From: Microstegium vimineum
Lineage: Eukaryota; Streptophyta; Magnoliopsida; Poales; Poaceae
Direction of reading: 5' to 3'
NCBI GenBank assembly: GCA_022036555.1
Contig: CM039128.1
Coordinates: forward strand, 5,511,926-5,575,925
DNA length: 64,000 nt
Part shown: in pieces, positions 13,311 through 25,347 of the stretch
Layout: the number at the start of each line of letters is the position of its first letter
How positions within the stretch are numbered: the stretch's first letter is position 1
Notes under the pieces: generated by a model
Told to the model about the DNA's origin: nothing
Database searches by the model: none
What the model saw: only the letters and a program-made list of their open reading frames with translations
Made by a program: the position numbers and the translations under genes

Positions 13311-14775
13311 ATGGCGGCCGCCGGAGAAGGGCCAGAGCCACTCAGGTACCAGGTGAGCAGCTAAGACAGAGTTCAGTTCAGCGTGTACCCAGTCCAAGAC
13401 TTGCTGCTCGCTCATCTTTTGACTGATGCTTCTTTGGATCAATAAATGGTTGTGATGTTTTCTTTCTCGTGTTCTCTGTTGCAAGACTCTGGCCTTGAGG
13501 GTGAGCATCCACTGCGAGGGCTGCAAGAAGAAGGTCAAGAAGGTGCTCCACAACATAGAAGGTATGGTATGCTTCACAAGAAACTGGAAGACCAATTCCC
13601 TTCAAGTTTCATTTTTCAAAAACCTTCAAGCAGTGAGCAATCTTCTGTTATTTTTTTCTCTCTCTCATACAAATTGTCGCAAATTTTCTTCAAATGTTGC
13701 TTGTCACACAAAGAAAAATTATTATCCTTGTTATTATTATTATAGTATAGTATATTGTTGTTGTTGCACTTGCACTGATGCACCAGCTGCAGGTGTGTAC
13801 AAGACGGACATAGACACGCAGCAGCAAAAGGTGGTGGTCATCGGCAACGTCTCCGCCGACTTGCTCGTCAAGAAGCTCGTCAAGTCGGGGAAGCACGCGG
13901 AGCCATGGCCGGAGCCGCCTACTGCTCCAGCTCCCCTGCAGCCAGCAACCCACCCGGACCCGGCGGCGGATCTCCCGGCAGCGGTGGAGGCAAGAAGAAG
14001 AAAAAGAAGAAGAGCAGCAAGAGCCCCGCTGCCGCGACGACGAGCAACAAGCCCGCCGCCGAGCCAGCGCCGGCGGAAGGTAACGGCGGACCCAGTCACC
14101 CTGAGCAGCAGCATGACAAAGCTGACGGCGGCGGCGCCTCGTGCGATGAGGCATCGGATGGTGAGCAGGACAAGCAGCCTGAGGCTGGCGGCGGCGGGTA
14201 ACGGCTCCCCTGACGCTGCTGGAGATGCCTACGAGAGCGGTGGTGCGAGCGGCAAGGTGGTGCCCAGTTCCGCCATGACGCCGCACGGCCCGCAGCCCAC
14301 CAACGGAAACGGCAATGGCAGTGGTGGTGGTGGCGGTTTCGGCGGCAAGAAGAAAGGCAAGAGAGGCGGCCACGGCAACGGCAATGCCAACGGAGACGGC
14401 GCCGGCGCCGGTGCAATCGTGGAGGTCCACCCGCAGGACGCAGCAGCACCCACGAAGCCGGCCGGTCCTCTCAACGTCTTCGACGCCGGACCGTACGCAC
14501 CACCACCGCCGCCGGCCGCGGCGATGAGCTACCCGGGGTACTACGCCGCCGCCGGGGTCCACTCGCCGGCGGCGTACGTCATGAGCTACAGCACGGCGCA
14601 CCCGAGCTCGGCGCTCCGGAGCAGCGCGTACTACCACCCGATGGCCAGCGCGGCGTACACGCCGGGGGTCGGCGGCGGCGGGTACTTCTACTCGACGGCG
14701 CCGGCGCCGGCGCCGGCTCCCGGATCGTACTACATGTTCAGCGAGGAGAACGCCAACGCGTGCAGCGTCATGTGA
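13311..14775 (+). CDS. Heavy-metal-associated isoprenylated plant protein (HIPP), three exons
   Basis: Exons 13311-13352, 13486-13561 and 13793-14775 join with GT-AG introns to a 366-codon frame without stops. The N-terminal HMA domain (exon 2 and early exon 3) carries the metal-binding motif CEGC and the pattern VSIHCEGCKKKVKKVL. The domain ends near residue 75. The protein then becomes low-complexity (Gly, Ala, Pro, Lys) and ends in CSVM, a CaaX farnesylation box, so membrane association is expected. HIPPs are copper/zinc/cadmium-binding chaperone-like proteins. The middle of exon 3 is odd. From about 13905 to 14198 the literal frame is Arg-rich, while the neighbouring frame gives a family-typical KKKKKKKSSKSP stretch. 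A 1-nt loss near 13905-13930 and a 1-nt gain in GGG at 14196-14198 would explain this. Confidence 0.85.
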
Positions 14776-15724
14776 GAGAAAGAGAGATGATTATATTAAT
14801 TAGACGGTTAATTAATCAATTGATGATCTGGATTATTAACCGTGAGAAGAAGAAGATGTTGCAAAGTAGCCCTGGCTGTGTGTGTGCTAGTAGTTATTAA
14901 GCTCGATCTTGTTCTGGCCAAGAACTGGTTGTGATGAGTTTCTTCAACCTGCAATGCAACATTTTGATGTATCTGGGAAATACATGAATTTTGGATGTGT
15001 TATTAGTTATATATTAGAGTAGTTTACTACTATATGAAATTGTAGCATCATTTGTTTGGTTGTTTAATGACTATTATTTTTACTACATTTTGCTGCATAA
15101 TCTACACATATTCTTTGATGTATGTATATATGGGTGATGAAAATATGGTGCGAAGAAGGTATCTCATCAGAAAGGCAAACAACCACAAAAATGCTTCTCA
15201 ACAATTTTCCCAAATTGCCTAGGTTTTTGTAGGGGTTGGATCCAGGCGAAGCTACCCGTGTGAGTTTTTTTTTTACTTATGTTCGGTAATAGGGTTATAA
15301 ACAGGTGTTATACTAGCATGTTTAGTGTGACTCTAGCTTAGGTGGCAACTTCAGTAGAGGAGCAAGATGAAATGCCCAAAGAAGAGAAGCCATTTTTTAG
15401 CGTAAGGAAGTGAAGTCTTAGCCATTTTTATCAAATGAGATGCTAAGACTTGAGATTCCTACCTTCGGCTTCGGCTACGAGGAGCCAAGCACTACATACA
15501 GAAGTCATAAATATGTAAATACTCCGTATACCCTAAGTCACGAGGCAAAGTCCATATGGTATTGTATTTGAGAGTGTATCATATGTATATCATATAGTAT
15601 CAATATATCATACCTCTCTTGTACAAAACTGCACAAGTACAAATGAGGCAAGTATTTTTTTTTGCCCACTTACCAAGTTAAAACTGTAGGGGTAGGTTGT
15701 GTTGTACTGCTTTCTTAAGTTTTA
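14776..15724. other. 3' UTR and intergenic region after HIPP
   Basis: The first 200-300 bases are probably the HIPP 3' UTR. The remainder is AT-rich with no recognisable gene or complete element. Confidence 0.5.
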
Positions 15725-15982
15725 CTCCCTTCGTACCCGTAAAACATGTCGTTTTGTATAGCGATACGGTCTCCAAAGCGTAATTTTGACTGTTTATTTT
15801 TTGAAAAATATTTAGTAAGACATAATATATGTATATTTTTATGAAAGTATTTTTCAAAACAAATTTATTGATATGATTTTCATATTTCCAAACTCAACAA
15901 CTTAAAAGTTATTTATGATTTATATTCTCAATGTTTAACTCAAATCTTATCCTAAATGACACATTTAACGAGTATGGAGGGA
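15725..15982. mobile_element. Stowaway-type MITE (TA target site)
   Basis: The left end reads CTCCCTTCGTACCCGTAAAA and the right end, on the other strand, TCCCTCCATACTCGTTAAA. This is the classic Stowaway (Tc1/mariner-derived) terminus. TA occurs immediately outside both ends (15723-15724 and 15983-15984). The 258-bp interior is AT-rich and has no coding capacity. Confidence 0.85.
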
Positions 15983-17002
15983 TATGTAATGTAATGAACA
16001 AAAAAAACACTTTTGTAGGTGAATTACAACAGAGAATTTTCAAGTTTGGGTTTCAATGTTTCTTCATTATCAAGGATAGCAACGTGGCATATACTGTATG
16101 CCGTCAAATTTGTATGCACCTTACTCATTGGCAACTTGGGGGAAGAACAGATGCTCTGATTTCAAGAGGAAGGTATACTTGCAAGAATATACTGTTGTGA
16201 TAAATTCTCTATGTGTCAACGAAGAATGTCAAGGTTATGTCTCTGCAGTTTTACATTGAAGACAGTCTCAATTCTTGGGGAAAAGGTGATTGATAGTGAG
16301 GGAAGCATAGAAATTGTAAAATAGTTCATTTGCTGGAAATGCATCACTTATTTTTTTAGTTATTCTCAACTACCCGTACGTGAAGTTTGTATGAAGAAAA
16401 AATGGAGATACTTTGAGCATCCACACATTTTGAATTGAACTCAAATAAATCTGGAGCTATTTCAGTGGTGTTTCCCTAGTCAAGCTTTGACGAAAACCAT
16501 AGTAGGGGGTTGAACAAGTCCAAACATATTGCTGTTCTTGCACCTTTTCAAGTTGTCTTTATACCTGAATAAAATTATATAACAAGTCTTGATTTGCATT
16601 TGCATTAGCATGGAAGTAGTGGACCAGTGGTGGGGTTACAAAGGTACTTTTCAAGCAACTAATGAGGCTTAGAGCAGATCACCATGTTTAATTATTCAGG
16701 GTCGCCAATCTTTACGCCTTTCAAAGATGCATGGAGCGCTTTTGATTTGAAAAAAGTGCCTTAGTACGTGCTTAATCACTTATATTATACGTTTATCAGA
16801 ACGGTCTCTAGGGACCTTAAAAGAATGGATTCAGATGGAAGGGGGAAAGGAGTGGAGAGAAAGCGAATGATGGGACCTAAATCCAATTTAACGGCTTTTT
16901 TGGGGCTCAAATCAAGGCCCTAATCTTGGTGGGTTCAACATTTACGAAGCAAACTGATCCCAATTGTTTTTAAAAGCAAATCAGCCACAGTCCAAGAAAG
17001 CC
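15983..17002. other. Intergenic region, no gene recognised
   Basis: AT-rich sequence between the Stowaway element and the small LTR element. Nothing beyond short chance reading frames is visible. Confidence 0.5.
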
Positions 17003-17315
17003 TGTCATGGACAGCCAACAGGCTGCCAGACGCGGTTGTCCTAGTTGGGCCTTAAGCCCATTAATATTAATTAGTGTTATCTATATTAGAGGAAATAGAA
17101 ATAATACCATATTATCTAGGCATAAGATGTGTTAGTCCTATGTACCCTTTATAATCAACTCATGATGCACAATAGAAATCAAGCAATCAATTATGAAAAA
17201 ACAATCTAGTCCCCCTCAATCTCTCAAGCTCTAGGCAAAACATAAGGCCAAGCTCTAGACAAAGCATAAGACCTAATTATCCCTTATTCTCGGTTATGAA
17301 CTAACATTCATAACA
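17003..17315 (+). repeat. 5' LTR of element G
   Basis: 313 bp, TG...CA. It lacks a ~15-bp segment (near 18343-18357) present in the 3' copy and carries further point differences, so the insertion is not recent. Confidence 0.9.
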
Positions 17316-17326
17316 TCTGGTATCAG

Positions 17327-18250
17327 GAACATCTGATCCTACGACCTTCATCGACCAGTGCGATTCCTTCTTCTGCCAGGAGTGCATCACGGAGGAAGAA
17401 AAAGTGTGGCTGGCTTCCCGCAATTTGGAAGGTGACACCCGGGTTTGGTTCCTCCAAGTCCAGGAGGACGAATGCACCCCGGCGTGGCGTCGCTTCACCG
17501 AGCTCCTGCACCTGCGCTTCAAACCGACTCTGTACCTCGACCTGCTCACTCGGGTGGCCCTTAGCATCGATAACTCCCTGCACATCCTTCCTGAGGTGTT
17601 CGCACAACTGGATCGCCTCAGGGTGCGTCTCGAGGCGAAGGACAAGGAGGGCCGTGAACGCTGGGCGGCTGTATGCCCCAAGGCAGCAGCACGGGAACTA
17701 CTGGCACGCCGCCGAGAGCTAGCTCTTCATGCAACAAAAGCGTTGAAGGAGCAAGCAGCGATGCATCTACATGCAGCAGTGCGAGGATTTCTTGTTCGTC
17801 GCATGGTGCGGACAACGCGCCTGTTCCGCATTCAGGCGCGCTGGCAAATCCAAGCTGAAGGGTTTGACCACACAAGCCCGCATGTTCTCCATACACAGTT
17901 CCAGGTATGGTGTCTTCCGACAACGACCATGGCAACACAGCAGCAGACATCATTGGCGGTTCCATCTGTGCCAAGAACTGCAGCGTCCGTCTCATCTATT
18001 CAGGCGCCCAGCAGACTTGTCAGCTGCTACATCTTCGTCTTTTGGGCCAACGCGACGCTAGCTGTTGGGTTCTTTCCTTGGGATCCAGGAGGACACGAGG
18101 ACGTAGCTGTCGTCCAAATTTATATTTTAATTTCAAATTTATTTCCAATTTTAATCTTCAATAACAAAGGTAAGCCGAGATGTAAAAGACTTAACCCTAT
18201 GTTGCGTCAAATAGGTCCGTGGCAACTATCCAGCTCGAGGACGAGCTGGG
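17327..18250 (+). pseudogene. Gag-like fragment of element G with an IQ-like basic segment
   Basis: A gag-type core begins almost immediately after the primer site with no ATG leader (TFIDQCDSFF at about 17344). It continues through EEEKVWLASRNLEGDTRVWF and CTPAWRRFTELLHLRF, a pattern known from Ty3/gypsy gag of grasses. After about residue 95 the frame changes character. It then holds a basic stretch AAVRGFLVRRMV (about 17776-17811) that resembles a calmodulin-binding IQ motif. The frame stays open to 18381, but its last part lies inside the 3' LTR and is not coding. There is no zinc knuckle. Best read as a deletion remnant retained as a leader or packaging region. Confidence 0.65.
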
Positions 18251-18269
18251 TCTCCGAGGGCGGGGGAGA

Positions 18270-18596
18270 TGTCATGGACAACCAACAGGTTGCCAGGCGC
18301 GGTTGTCCTAGTTGGGCCTTAAGCCCATTAGTGTTAATTAATGTCTCTTTTAGTTATTTATCTATATTAGAGGAAATATGAATAGTATCATATTGTTTAG
18401 GCACAAGATGTGTTAGTCCTATGTATCCTTTATAATCAGCTCATGAGGCACAATAGAAATCAAACAATCAATTATGAAGAAACAATCTTGTCCCCCTCAA
18501 TCTCTCAAGCTCTAGGCAAAATATAAGGTCAAGCTCTAGTCAAAGCATAAGGCCTAATTATCCCTTATCCCCGGTTATGAACTAACATTCATAACA
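18270..18596 (+). repeat. 3' LTR of element G
   Basis: 327 bp, TG...CA, directly preceded by a G-rich purine tract and followed by the AAGCC duplication. Confidence 0.9.
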
Positions 18597-18601
18597 AAGC
18601 C

Positions 18602-21600
18602 ACTATGAGACTTAGGGCTGCCTATTTAAATTTTAAACTGGACCTAATGAATCTTTACTACTATCAGGTTTTTAATGGTACTAATGTAAATATTTGGTTA
18701 ATTTTCGTTTAAGAAAAGTCAATAGATAAAGTAAAAGGCTTTGTCTGTTCTTCGTTGGACAAACCTCTGTATGATATAATAGAAAGAGGGAACAACTGTC
18801 TTTTGTAGACAAAAACTAAACACTACAATATCTTTGGAGTTTGAACTTACAAACTGCAACTTAAATATGATCTCATGATGAAGAGGCTGGGTTGTTTCTA
18901 TGATGCATTTGCTGAATTACTACATTGTACTGTGTTTCTGTCTCTCCATTTTTTTTTACAGTTTTAAATGAGTGGGTCCTAGCTTGAGTCCGGCAGCTGC
19001 ATGATTTTGCAGAGCCCAATGTTAATAAAGTTGGCAAGATTCTTGAAGAGAGAAAGCAACAATGGGAAGGTTCGCCCACATCAGTTTTCCAGTGTTCCTC
19101 CACCAAGGCAACACCAGTAACAAACAACACAGGAACATCACAGTGACAATGTACTAGCTAGAGACCTCAGGATTTTCTATCAAGAGATGGAACACACCTC
19201 CCCATGAGAGGTACAATCTTCTTGTCCTTTGTTTCTTCCCCTCTCTTGAGCGGATTCTTGGCCTTGCTTTGTTCCCTAACCACCTACTAATATTATAGGC
19301 TTAAACTAAGGTAGTCCTGACCAAACCAAGGCAGTGAAGGACAGGGCTGTATCCTATATCAATTGGCAAGCTCAGTGCCCTAGAGAAAAATACAAATGAA
19401 AAGTCTGATGCATTTGTATTTTCCAAGGGTTAGTCTAGTCCCTTAGCCAGGAATAGGTTTCCTCCTTCAACCCACCTGGTGGGATTCACACAATCTTGAC
19501 TAGTTGACTTCCATCATCCAATTTTATGACCAAGATCCATTTTCCCTTGGAAATACATTAATTTGCCCTCAATAAGATATGCAATCATACAAAGAAATCA
19601 TGCAGTGCTTCACCTCTGCCTCCTGAAAATGCATGCATGTGTGATAATAATGTGAATGACACCATGACACGCTCAACTGTGCGAGTGCTGCAGGAAGGCA
19701 AAGCAGCCTCTGACGAGAACAGCTTGTATGTCCTTGGATCACTCGCTGATTTGCAACAAGGTACATTTGATGTCACTTATCTCTCCTTTTTTCTCCCCCT
19801 CCTTTTTCTTTTGTGGCCCTTTTTCAGTGACCTGCGGTTTAAGCTGAAGTTGCAGAGAATTGAATTGACTCCTCTGATGGATGGATCATCTGAAAATGTT
19901 TTTTTGCAGAAAAGTTATCTCAAAAATCATGCAGCACTTTGCTTTAGATGTGCATGTCAGTAGCTTTCACTATTGCGACCCCCAAAATTGCTCTCACTAT
20001 GCAGGCAGGCAGACACAGTGTGCACGGGTAGTTTAATGTGGCCAGGACGCCGGGCACATGCATGGCCGTGGCACCTTGCTCTTGTTCCTGGCCACTTCCC
20101 TGTCCTCTTTTTGTTATATACATACAATTCTTGGACTTGGAGATAGAATTTGATGTCAAGGGGAACCTTTCTTTCTTTCACTCTCCAACTTATCTCCGTA
20201 GGCTGATTCTCAACGGAGGACCCCGTTTCCATCATGCTGCATCTTTTTATCTGATAAAGTGATAATTCGTAGAGCATCAAGCCATCAAGGCTCGGCAACC
20301 AACATATTCTCATGTCAGAAAATGGAAAAGGAAACGAGTAAAAGAAAGTGGCATTCTAGGATGGCTATTAGTTTTTTTTGTATGGGCTGGGTATTAAGTG
20401 TGTGTGTGTGTGTGGCTAATGCGCATATTACTCTGTAAATGAGCTTGGTTGCAGATAGTTAAGAATAACTACACAACATGAAAATACAACTTGGATGAAG
20501 TAATTTGGAAGGAGTTTACAGGCCCAGGGCCCATGGCCCTGTTTGGATGGAAAATATTTTTGCAGAATTAGAAAAGGACTTTAGTTTTAAAAAGCTACGG
20601 GTGTTTGGATACAATGGCACTTAGTTTTGAGAACTATAGCATCAATATAGTCATTTTGGAGCCTCCAATCAAAACCTCATCATTTTACTTATGAAATTAA
20701 ATTTGTTAATATCATAGATTTTTAAAACTACGATATCCAAAATGTCATGGATAATATAAAGAAAGAGCAATGCTACAGTACCCCTAAACTTTCTTTAATT
20801 ATCCTATTTTACAAAATTAGAAATTAAATAAAAATATATTCTAACTATTATCTTCTAAAAAGTAATAGGTGGTTCTAACCATTTTATCTGACTCTGATTA
20901 AATGAACGGTTCATAGTTATTTAAGTGATCAAAACAAAAACCCGTTAAAAAATTCAAAATGGAGGTTCAATTGTTAGGCTCAAGAATCAGGACTAACTAA
21001 ACCATGCATCAATCTCTCTGCCTAAAAGTGTACCTTCTGAATGCACGAAAGAAATATATATACATATGTAAGATCTTGCAGCACTTTATTTCGATTTGGA
21101 CTCCCTTACATGTTAATCATTGCTGGACCCTCCCTGATGTTGCTGTGGTACAAAAAAAAAACCGTAAAAGATATGTGCATCACTCCCAGTCTCGTACTGA
21201 CTAAATTGATGTTTATGCAGGTCCAAATCCTGCTCTAGATGTCCATGTGATCCCTCTCGCACTGTCCAGAATGTGGAGAAGGGAATCTGCTGAAGATTGG
21301 TCCGCCGTCAGTCTCCATACTATATATTCCCATCATCTGCATATCCCTGGCGGCCAGGCTGCATATGCTTCACCCTCTCTATCCTCATTGGGATGTTTTC
21401 TGGTAGCATTCCCTGCCCATCAGCAACACCAAAAGAATCTGAAAGGGAGCTTCCCTGTCTTTAGTCCCTCTCTGCCGTGAGCAACTGGACTGGTACATGC
21501 ATGTATACCAAATATCCATGGCATCATTGAGCTCTTCATCCATGAACCAACTGTTGTGATGTGCCAGGAGATGCCGATATGAACAAATTGACTTTTTTCT

Positions 21601-21647
21601 TGAAAAAGGAAAAGAGAAGAACAAACTGAGATATTTTAACTCTATCA
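18602..21647. other. Intergenic region, no confident gene
   Basis: No recognisable protein family. A TG dinucleotide run lies at 20398-20413. A segment near 20536-20560 starts GGCCCTGTTTGGATGG, like one end of a grass MITE, but I found no matching second end. A short open frame at 19637-19760 is followed by a GT that could be a splice donor. I found no second exon, so I do not call a gene. Confidence 0.5.
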
Positions 21648-21911
21648 CAGACTACATGCCCATTAACCTCATTCACATCTTAGCAAAACTCTCCACAAAG
21701 CTTCTATCCAACAGGCTTACCCCACTTCTCAACTCCTTGGTCTCAAATTGCTAGAGTAGAGTACATTCATAGAAATGAGAAGCATCCATGACAACTTCTT
21801 ATACGTGCAAACCACGGTGAGGAAATTGCACAAACTAAAGATGCCAACCCTTTTCATGAATCTCGACATCTACGAAACTTTTGACACAATTAATTGGAGC
21901 TACTTGCTGGA
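21648..21911 (+). pseudogene. LINE (L1-type) reverse transcriptase fossil, part 1
   Basis: Translation with frame changes shows L1-like RT blocks: DYMPINLIHILAKLSTKLL, then SNRLTPLLN, then LDIYETFDTINWSYLLE, equivalent to the block around the first catalytic Asp. Stops and indels are frequent. The fragment is cut at 21911 by an insertion and continues at 22460. Confidence 0.7.
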
Positions 21912-22459
21912 GGCAAGGCTGGGCTGTCGGTCAGACTGAGACCGAACCGATCGATCTTCGGTTACTTGTGCAAGTTCGGTCATTAGATTTCAGGGACCAA
22001 TCGGTCAGTTTGAAAAGTCAAGACCGAGCAAATTGGGTCTCAGTTAGTTTGGTTTGGTCTCGGTCATGACCGAACTAACCGAACTAGACAACAATGACAA
22101 CACAAATACACAACATATATACAAAAATATGACATTTTTCTATTTATAGGGAAAAATGACAACACAAATACACAATATATAAATGATAATAAAGTCCAAA
22201 TGTCCAATATTGTAACAATAGTACCCATCACGACAAGAAATCAATAAAGTCTAAAAATATAGTACAAAGTTTGGTTATTTTGGTCAATTCGGTTAACCAA
22301 GACATATACCCGAACTTATCGTTCAAAGTTCGGTTAGTTGGAATTGAGGACCGAAGTAATGACCGAAAATTTTGGTCTTGGTCAGTTCGGTCTTGGTCTC
22401 GGTCTCGGTCTCGGTCAGTTCGGTTTAGTCTTCAGTCATCAGTTATTTATGCCTAGGGT
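21912..22459. mobile_element. Unclassified 548-bp insertion inside the LINE, rich in GACCGAAC/GGTCTCGGTC words
   Basis: LINE sequence stops at 21911 and resumes at 22460. TTGCTGGA (21904-21911) and TAGCTGGA (22460-22467) are near-identical, which suggests an 8-bp target duplication with one mismatch, as in hAT elements. The insert has no coding capacity. It is packed with GACCGAAC and its complement and with a CTCGGT tandem (about 22395-22420). Terminal inverted repeats are not clear. Confidence 0.5.
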
Positions 22460-22790
22460 TAGCTGGAAGTGCTCTAGGCCCTGGGCTTGGGACCGCACTG
22501 GTGGGAATGAGTGTCTATACTCTTTCGTAGGACCACTTTGAGGGTGCTAACAATGAACAACATGGACCTAGTTTTGATCATGCGAGAGGAGTACGCCAAG
22601 GAGATACTCTATCACCCATGCTCTTCTTCCTTGCCATAGACCCTTTGCAATGTCTTCTTGACTTGGCAACCCGGCAAGGGACACTCTACCCCTACCCAAC
22701 CCACTGCTAGGTGGAGAACCACCTTATATGCGGATGATGCAACCATGGTCATCTCACCTTAGTCTCCACAGTTCTCTCATCTATGCCTAC
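22460..22790 (+). pseudogene. LINE (L1-type) reverse transcriptase fossil, part 2
   Basis: Contains RGVRQGDTLSPMLFFLAIDP (about 22585-22640) and TLYADDATMV (about 22722-22750), the YADD catalytic block of non-LTR RT. Stops between the blocks show it is dead. The sequence continues the block interrupted at 21911. Confidence 0.75.
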
Positions 22791-22973
22791 TTAACACCTC
22801 ACCGTATTCTCACTCGTAGTTTGGGCCAGTGATTTTTTTTGATAAAATTAGAAGATAATTTCTTTGAAGAGGGGAAGAAAACACAAATGGGGAACACTAC
22901 TTGATAAATTGGCCAATGGTATGAAGACCCAAAGATCTTGTCAGACAAGGGATACTTGACTTAGAGAAGTTTA

Positions 22974-23180
22974 TGTTGTAATCTAGTGTTGAAGAACAGT
23001 AGAAAGTAGAAGGTAGAAGAGACAATTGTAAAGTGAAGCTGTCACTCTTTATTGATGAATAGGGGTACATATATATACATGCCCACAATGGGCAGTTGCT
23101 GCTCTCCTAAAGAGGCAACCGTAAGGAGCAGTTGCTCCCTTCCTTTAGTTGATTATTAGGAATTTAAGAATATTCTCAAC
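22974..23180 (-). repeat. 3' LTR of element F
   Basis: 207 bp. On the minus strand it begins TGTTGAGAATATTC after a G-rich purine tract and ends ...TTACAACA. Short LTRs of this kind are typical of plant copia elements. Confidence 0.75.
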
Positions 23181-23529
23181 ACCCCCCATAATCAACTATC
23201 TTGTGGATTCTTCGATGTTCATCATAGTCGTTAATGTTATTAATCCTTAAGAAAACCCTGTGGGAAAAACTTAGGAACACATTTATATATCAGGATAAAA
23301 CTCCTTAAAACCCGATGGGAAAATATAGGAGAAAACACCATGATAATCATATAATAATGTCATAATATATCATCTCCTAAAAAACCCCGGTGGGGAAAAA
23401 CTAGATGATATGACATACACAATGTTGATATTGCCTCGTTAAAAACTTTATATGAGAAACCCTTTCAAGGTAAAACTCATACAAAGAAAAGAGTGCAATA
23501 TGATGTGAAATGGATTAAGTATCGAGAGA

Positions 23530-25347
23530 TACCCCCCCTGATTTCTGCAAGTCTCTAAGTCTAACCATACCAATTCCTTCAACACATTTATGAAATGCAG
23601 AATATGGTAGGGACTTTGTGAATAAATCGACAAGATTATCACATGACTTAGTTTGTAGAATCTTAATTTCCCTATTCTTTTGCAACTCATGGGGATAAAA
23701 TAATTTGGGGATGATATGATTCCATTTGCACAACACAAGCAACATTATCTTCAAAGATAATCGTTGGTGCATCAAGTGCACCCATTCCAAATGATTTTAA
23801 TATGTGGTCTACCATTCTGCGAAGCCATACACATTTATGTGATGCTTCATATAATGCAATAATCTCAAAATGGTTGGTGGATGTAGACACTAAAGTATGC
23901 TTGGATGATTTCCAAGAAATTACAGTTCCACCGTTTAAAAATACAAATCTAGTTTGGGATTTGTCATTATGGGGATCAGATAAATAACCAGCATATGTAT
24001 AACCCAATAAACTTTGATCTTGATTCTTTTTATAGAATAACCCAAGATCTCTTGTGCCATTGAGATATCTAAAAAAGTTTTAACTCCAACCCAATGACGT
24101 TTGGTAGGAGCGACACTATGTCTTGCTAATAGATTAATGCAAAAGCAATATCCGGTCAGGAACTATTAGCAAGATACATTAGTTCATCAATAGCACTTAT
24201 ATAAGGAACCTCAGGTCCCAAAATCTTTTCACCTTCCTCCCTTGGTCTGAAAGAATCTTTCAACCATGGGTAAGCTTTATCCATATCGAATTTCTCGAAC
24301 ATTTTCTGGATATAGACAGCTTGATATACAAAAATCCTAGATGAGAAATTCTCAAGTTGCAAACCTAAGCAAAATTTGGTTTGACCCATATCTTTCATTT
24401 CAAAAACTCCGCCTTCAAATGATGACGTGCTTCATTGATGTCATGTTCGTTATCTATGATATTTATATGATCAACGTATACAGACACAATGCAAAAACCC
24501 ATTGCGGATTTCTTAGTGAAGACACATGGGCAATCATCATTATTTGTGTATCCATTATATTTAAGGAATTCACTTAACTAATTGTACCACATTCGACCTG
24601 ATTGTTTAAAGTCATATAATGACTTCTGCAACTTAACACAAAACATGTTGTGATTTGCCTGAGAATCTGATATACTGGTTCCGTCAGGAACTTTCATGTA
24701 TATCTCAGAATCCAATGACCCATATAGATATGCGGTCACCACGTCCATCAACTGCATAGATAGATGATTTTGTACCGCCAAAGATATTAAATATCAAAAA
24801 GTTATGCAACTCATAATAGGAGAATAAGTTTCGTTGAAATCAACGCTAGGCCTTTGCGTGGAGCCTTGTGCTACTATCCTTGCTTTGTATCTCACCACTT
24901 CATTGTTTTCATTCCGTTTCCAGACAAAAACCCATTTATATCCAACTGGATGGACACCAGGAGGTGTTGACACTACGACCGAAAACACTTCCCGTTTAGT
25001 GAGCGAGGCTATCTCTGCTTCTATTGCAACCTTCCACTTGTTCCAGTCCGAGTGCTTCTTGCACTCTACCATGGATTTTGGATCTGGTTCATTTTGAAGG
25101 ATTTCAGCAATCTTTTCAAAGAAAAAGATGTCGACAATTGTAGCCTTTCAATTATAGGATTCTCCAATCTCTATATAATTAATAGAAATTTCATCAACCC
25201 TTAATAGATCATCATGATTTCCCAAAACAATAGATCTAGGGCCTTCCGATGTCCCAGCCTCAGTATTTATGCGCATGTCTGGGCTAGGAATTACATCAAA
25301 TCTTTTCAGAAGATATTGATTAATGAAAGTGCAATCAAGCCCTAAAG
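23530..25347 (-). pseudogene. Ty1/copia RT and RNase H pseudogene of element F
   Basis: Blocks in order on the minus strand: VGYKWVFVWKRNENNEVVRY, ARIVAQGSTQ and FNETYSPI (RT start, about 24800-24960); MQLMDVVTAYLYGSLDSEIY (about 24690-24760); YVDHINII at about 24450-24480, where the catalytic YVDD has become YVDH; FCLGLQLENF (about 24330-24380); and the RNase H part with CVWLRRMV, IIFEDNVACV and LVDLFTKSLP. Stops and frameshifts separate nearly every block. Not functional. Confidence 0.85.

Larger units (their letters stand above)
17003..18596 (+). mobile_element. G: compact non-autonomous LTR retrotransposon with gag-like fragment
   Basis: The direct repeats 17003-17315 and 18270-18596 each start TGTCATGGAC and end CATAACA. 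The 5-bp duplication AAGCC flanks both sides (16998-17002 and 18597-18601). A primer site TGGTATCAG (17318-17326) and a purine tract (about 18255-18269) are present. The 1.6-kb size and lack of protease, RT or integrase show that it cannot move on its own. It would need enzymes from a partner, probably a Ty3/gypsy element given its gag-like fragment. Confidence 0.92.
22974..25347 (-). mobile_element. F: 3' part of a decayed Ty1/copia element
   Basis: On the minus strand this runs from the pre-RT region through RT, RNase H, a 3' leader and a short LTR (22974-23180). The 5' half is missing because the LTR of element D abuts it at 25348. The 3' leader contains repeated CCC(A/G)...GGGTTTT blocks, common in this copia group. 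A G-rich purine tract directly precedes the LTR. Confidence 0.8.

Noticed and set aside
13690..14637. 315-aa open frame antisense to the HIPP gene
   Set aside because: Low-complexity Arg/Val-rich translation from a GC-rich exon; the sense strand has the HMA domain, introns and CaaX box.
17404..18381. One continuous 325-aa protein in element G
   Set aside because: Its last ~37 codons are in the 3' LTR and the middle loses gag character; only the first part is supported.
19637..19963. 108-aa open frame with a possible splice donor
   Set aside because: No homology recognised, no second exon found, and the frame crosses a pyrimidine-rich intron-like stretch.
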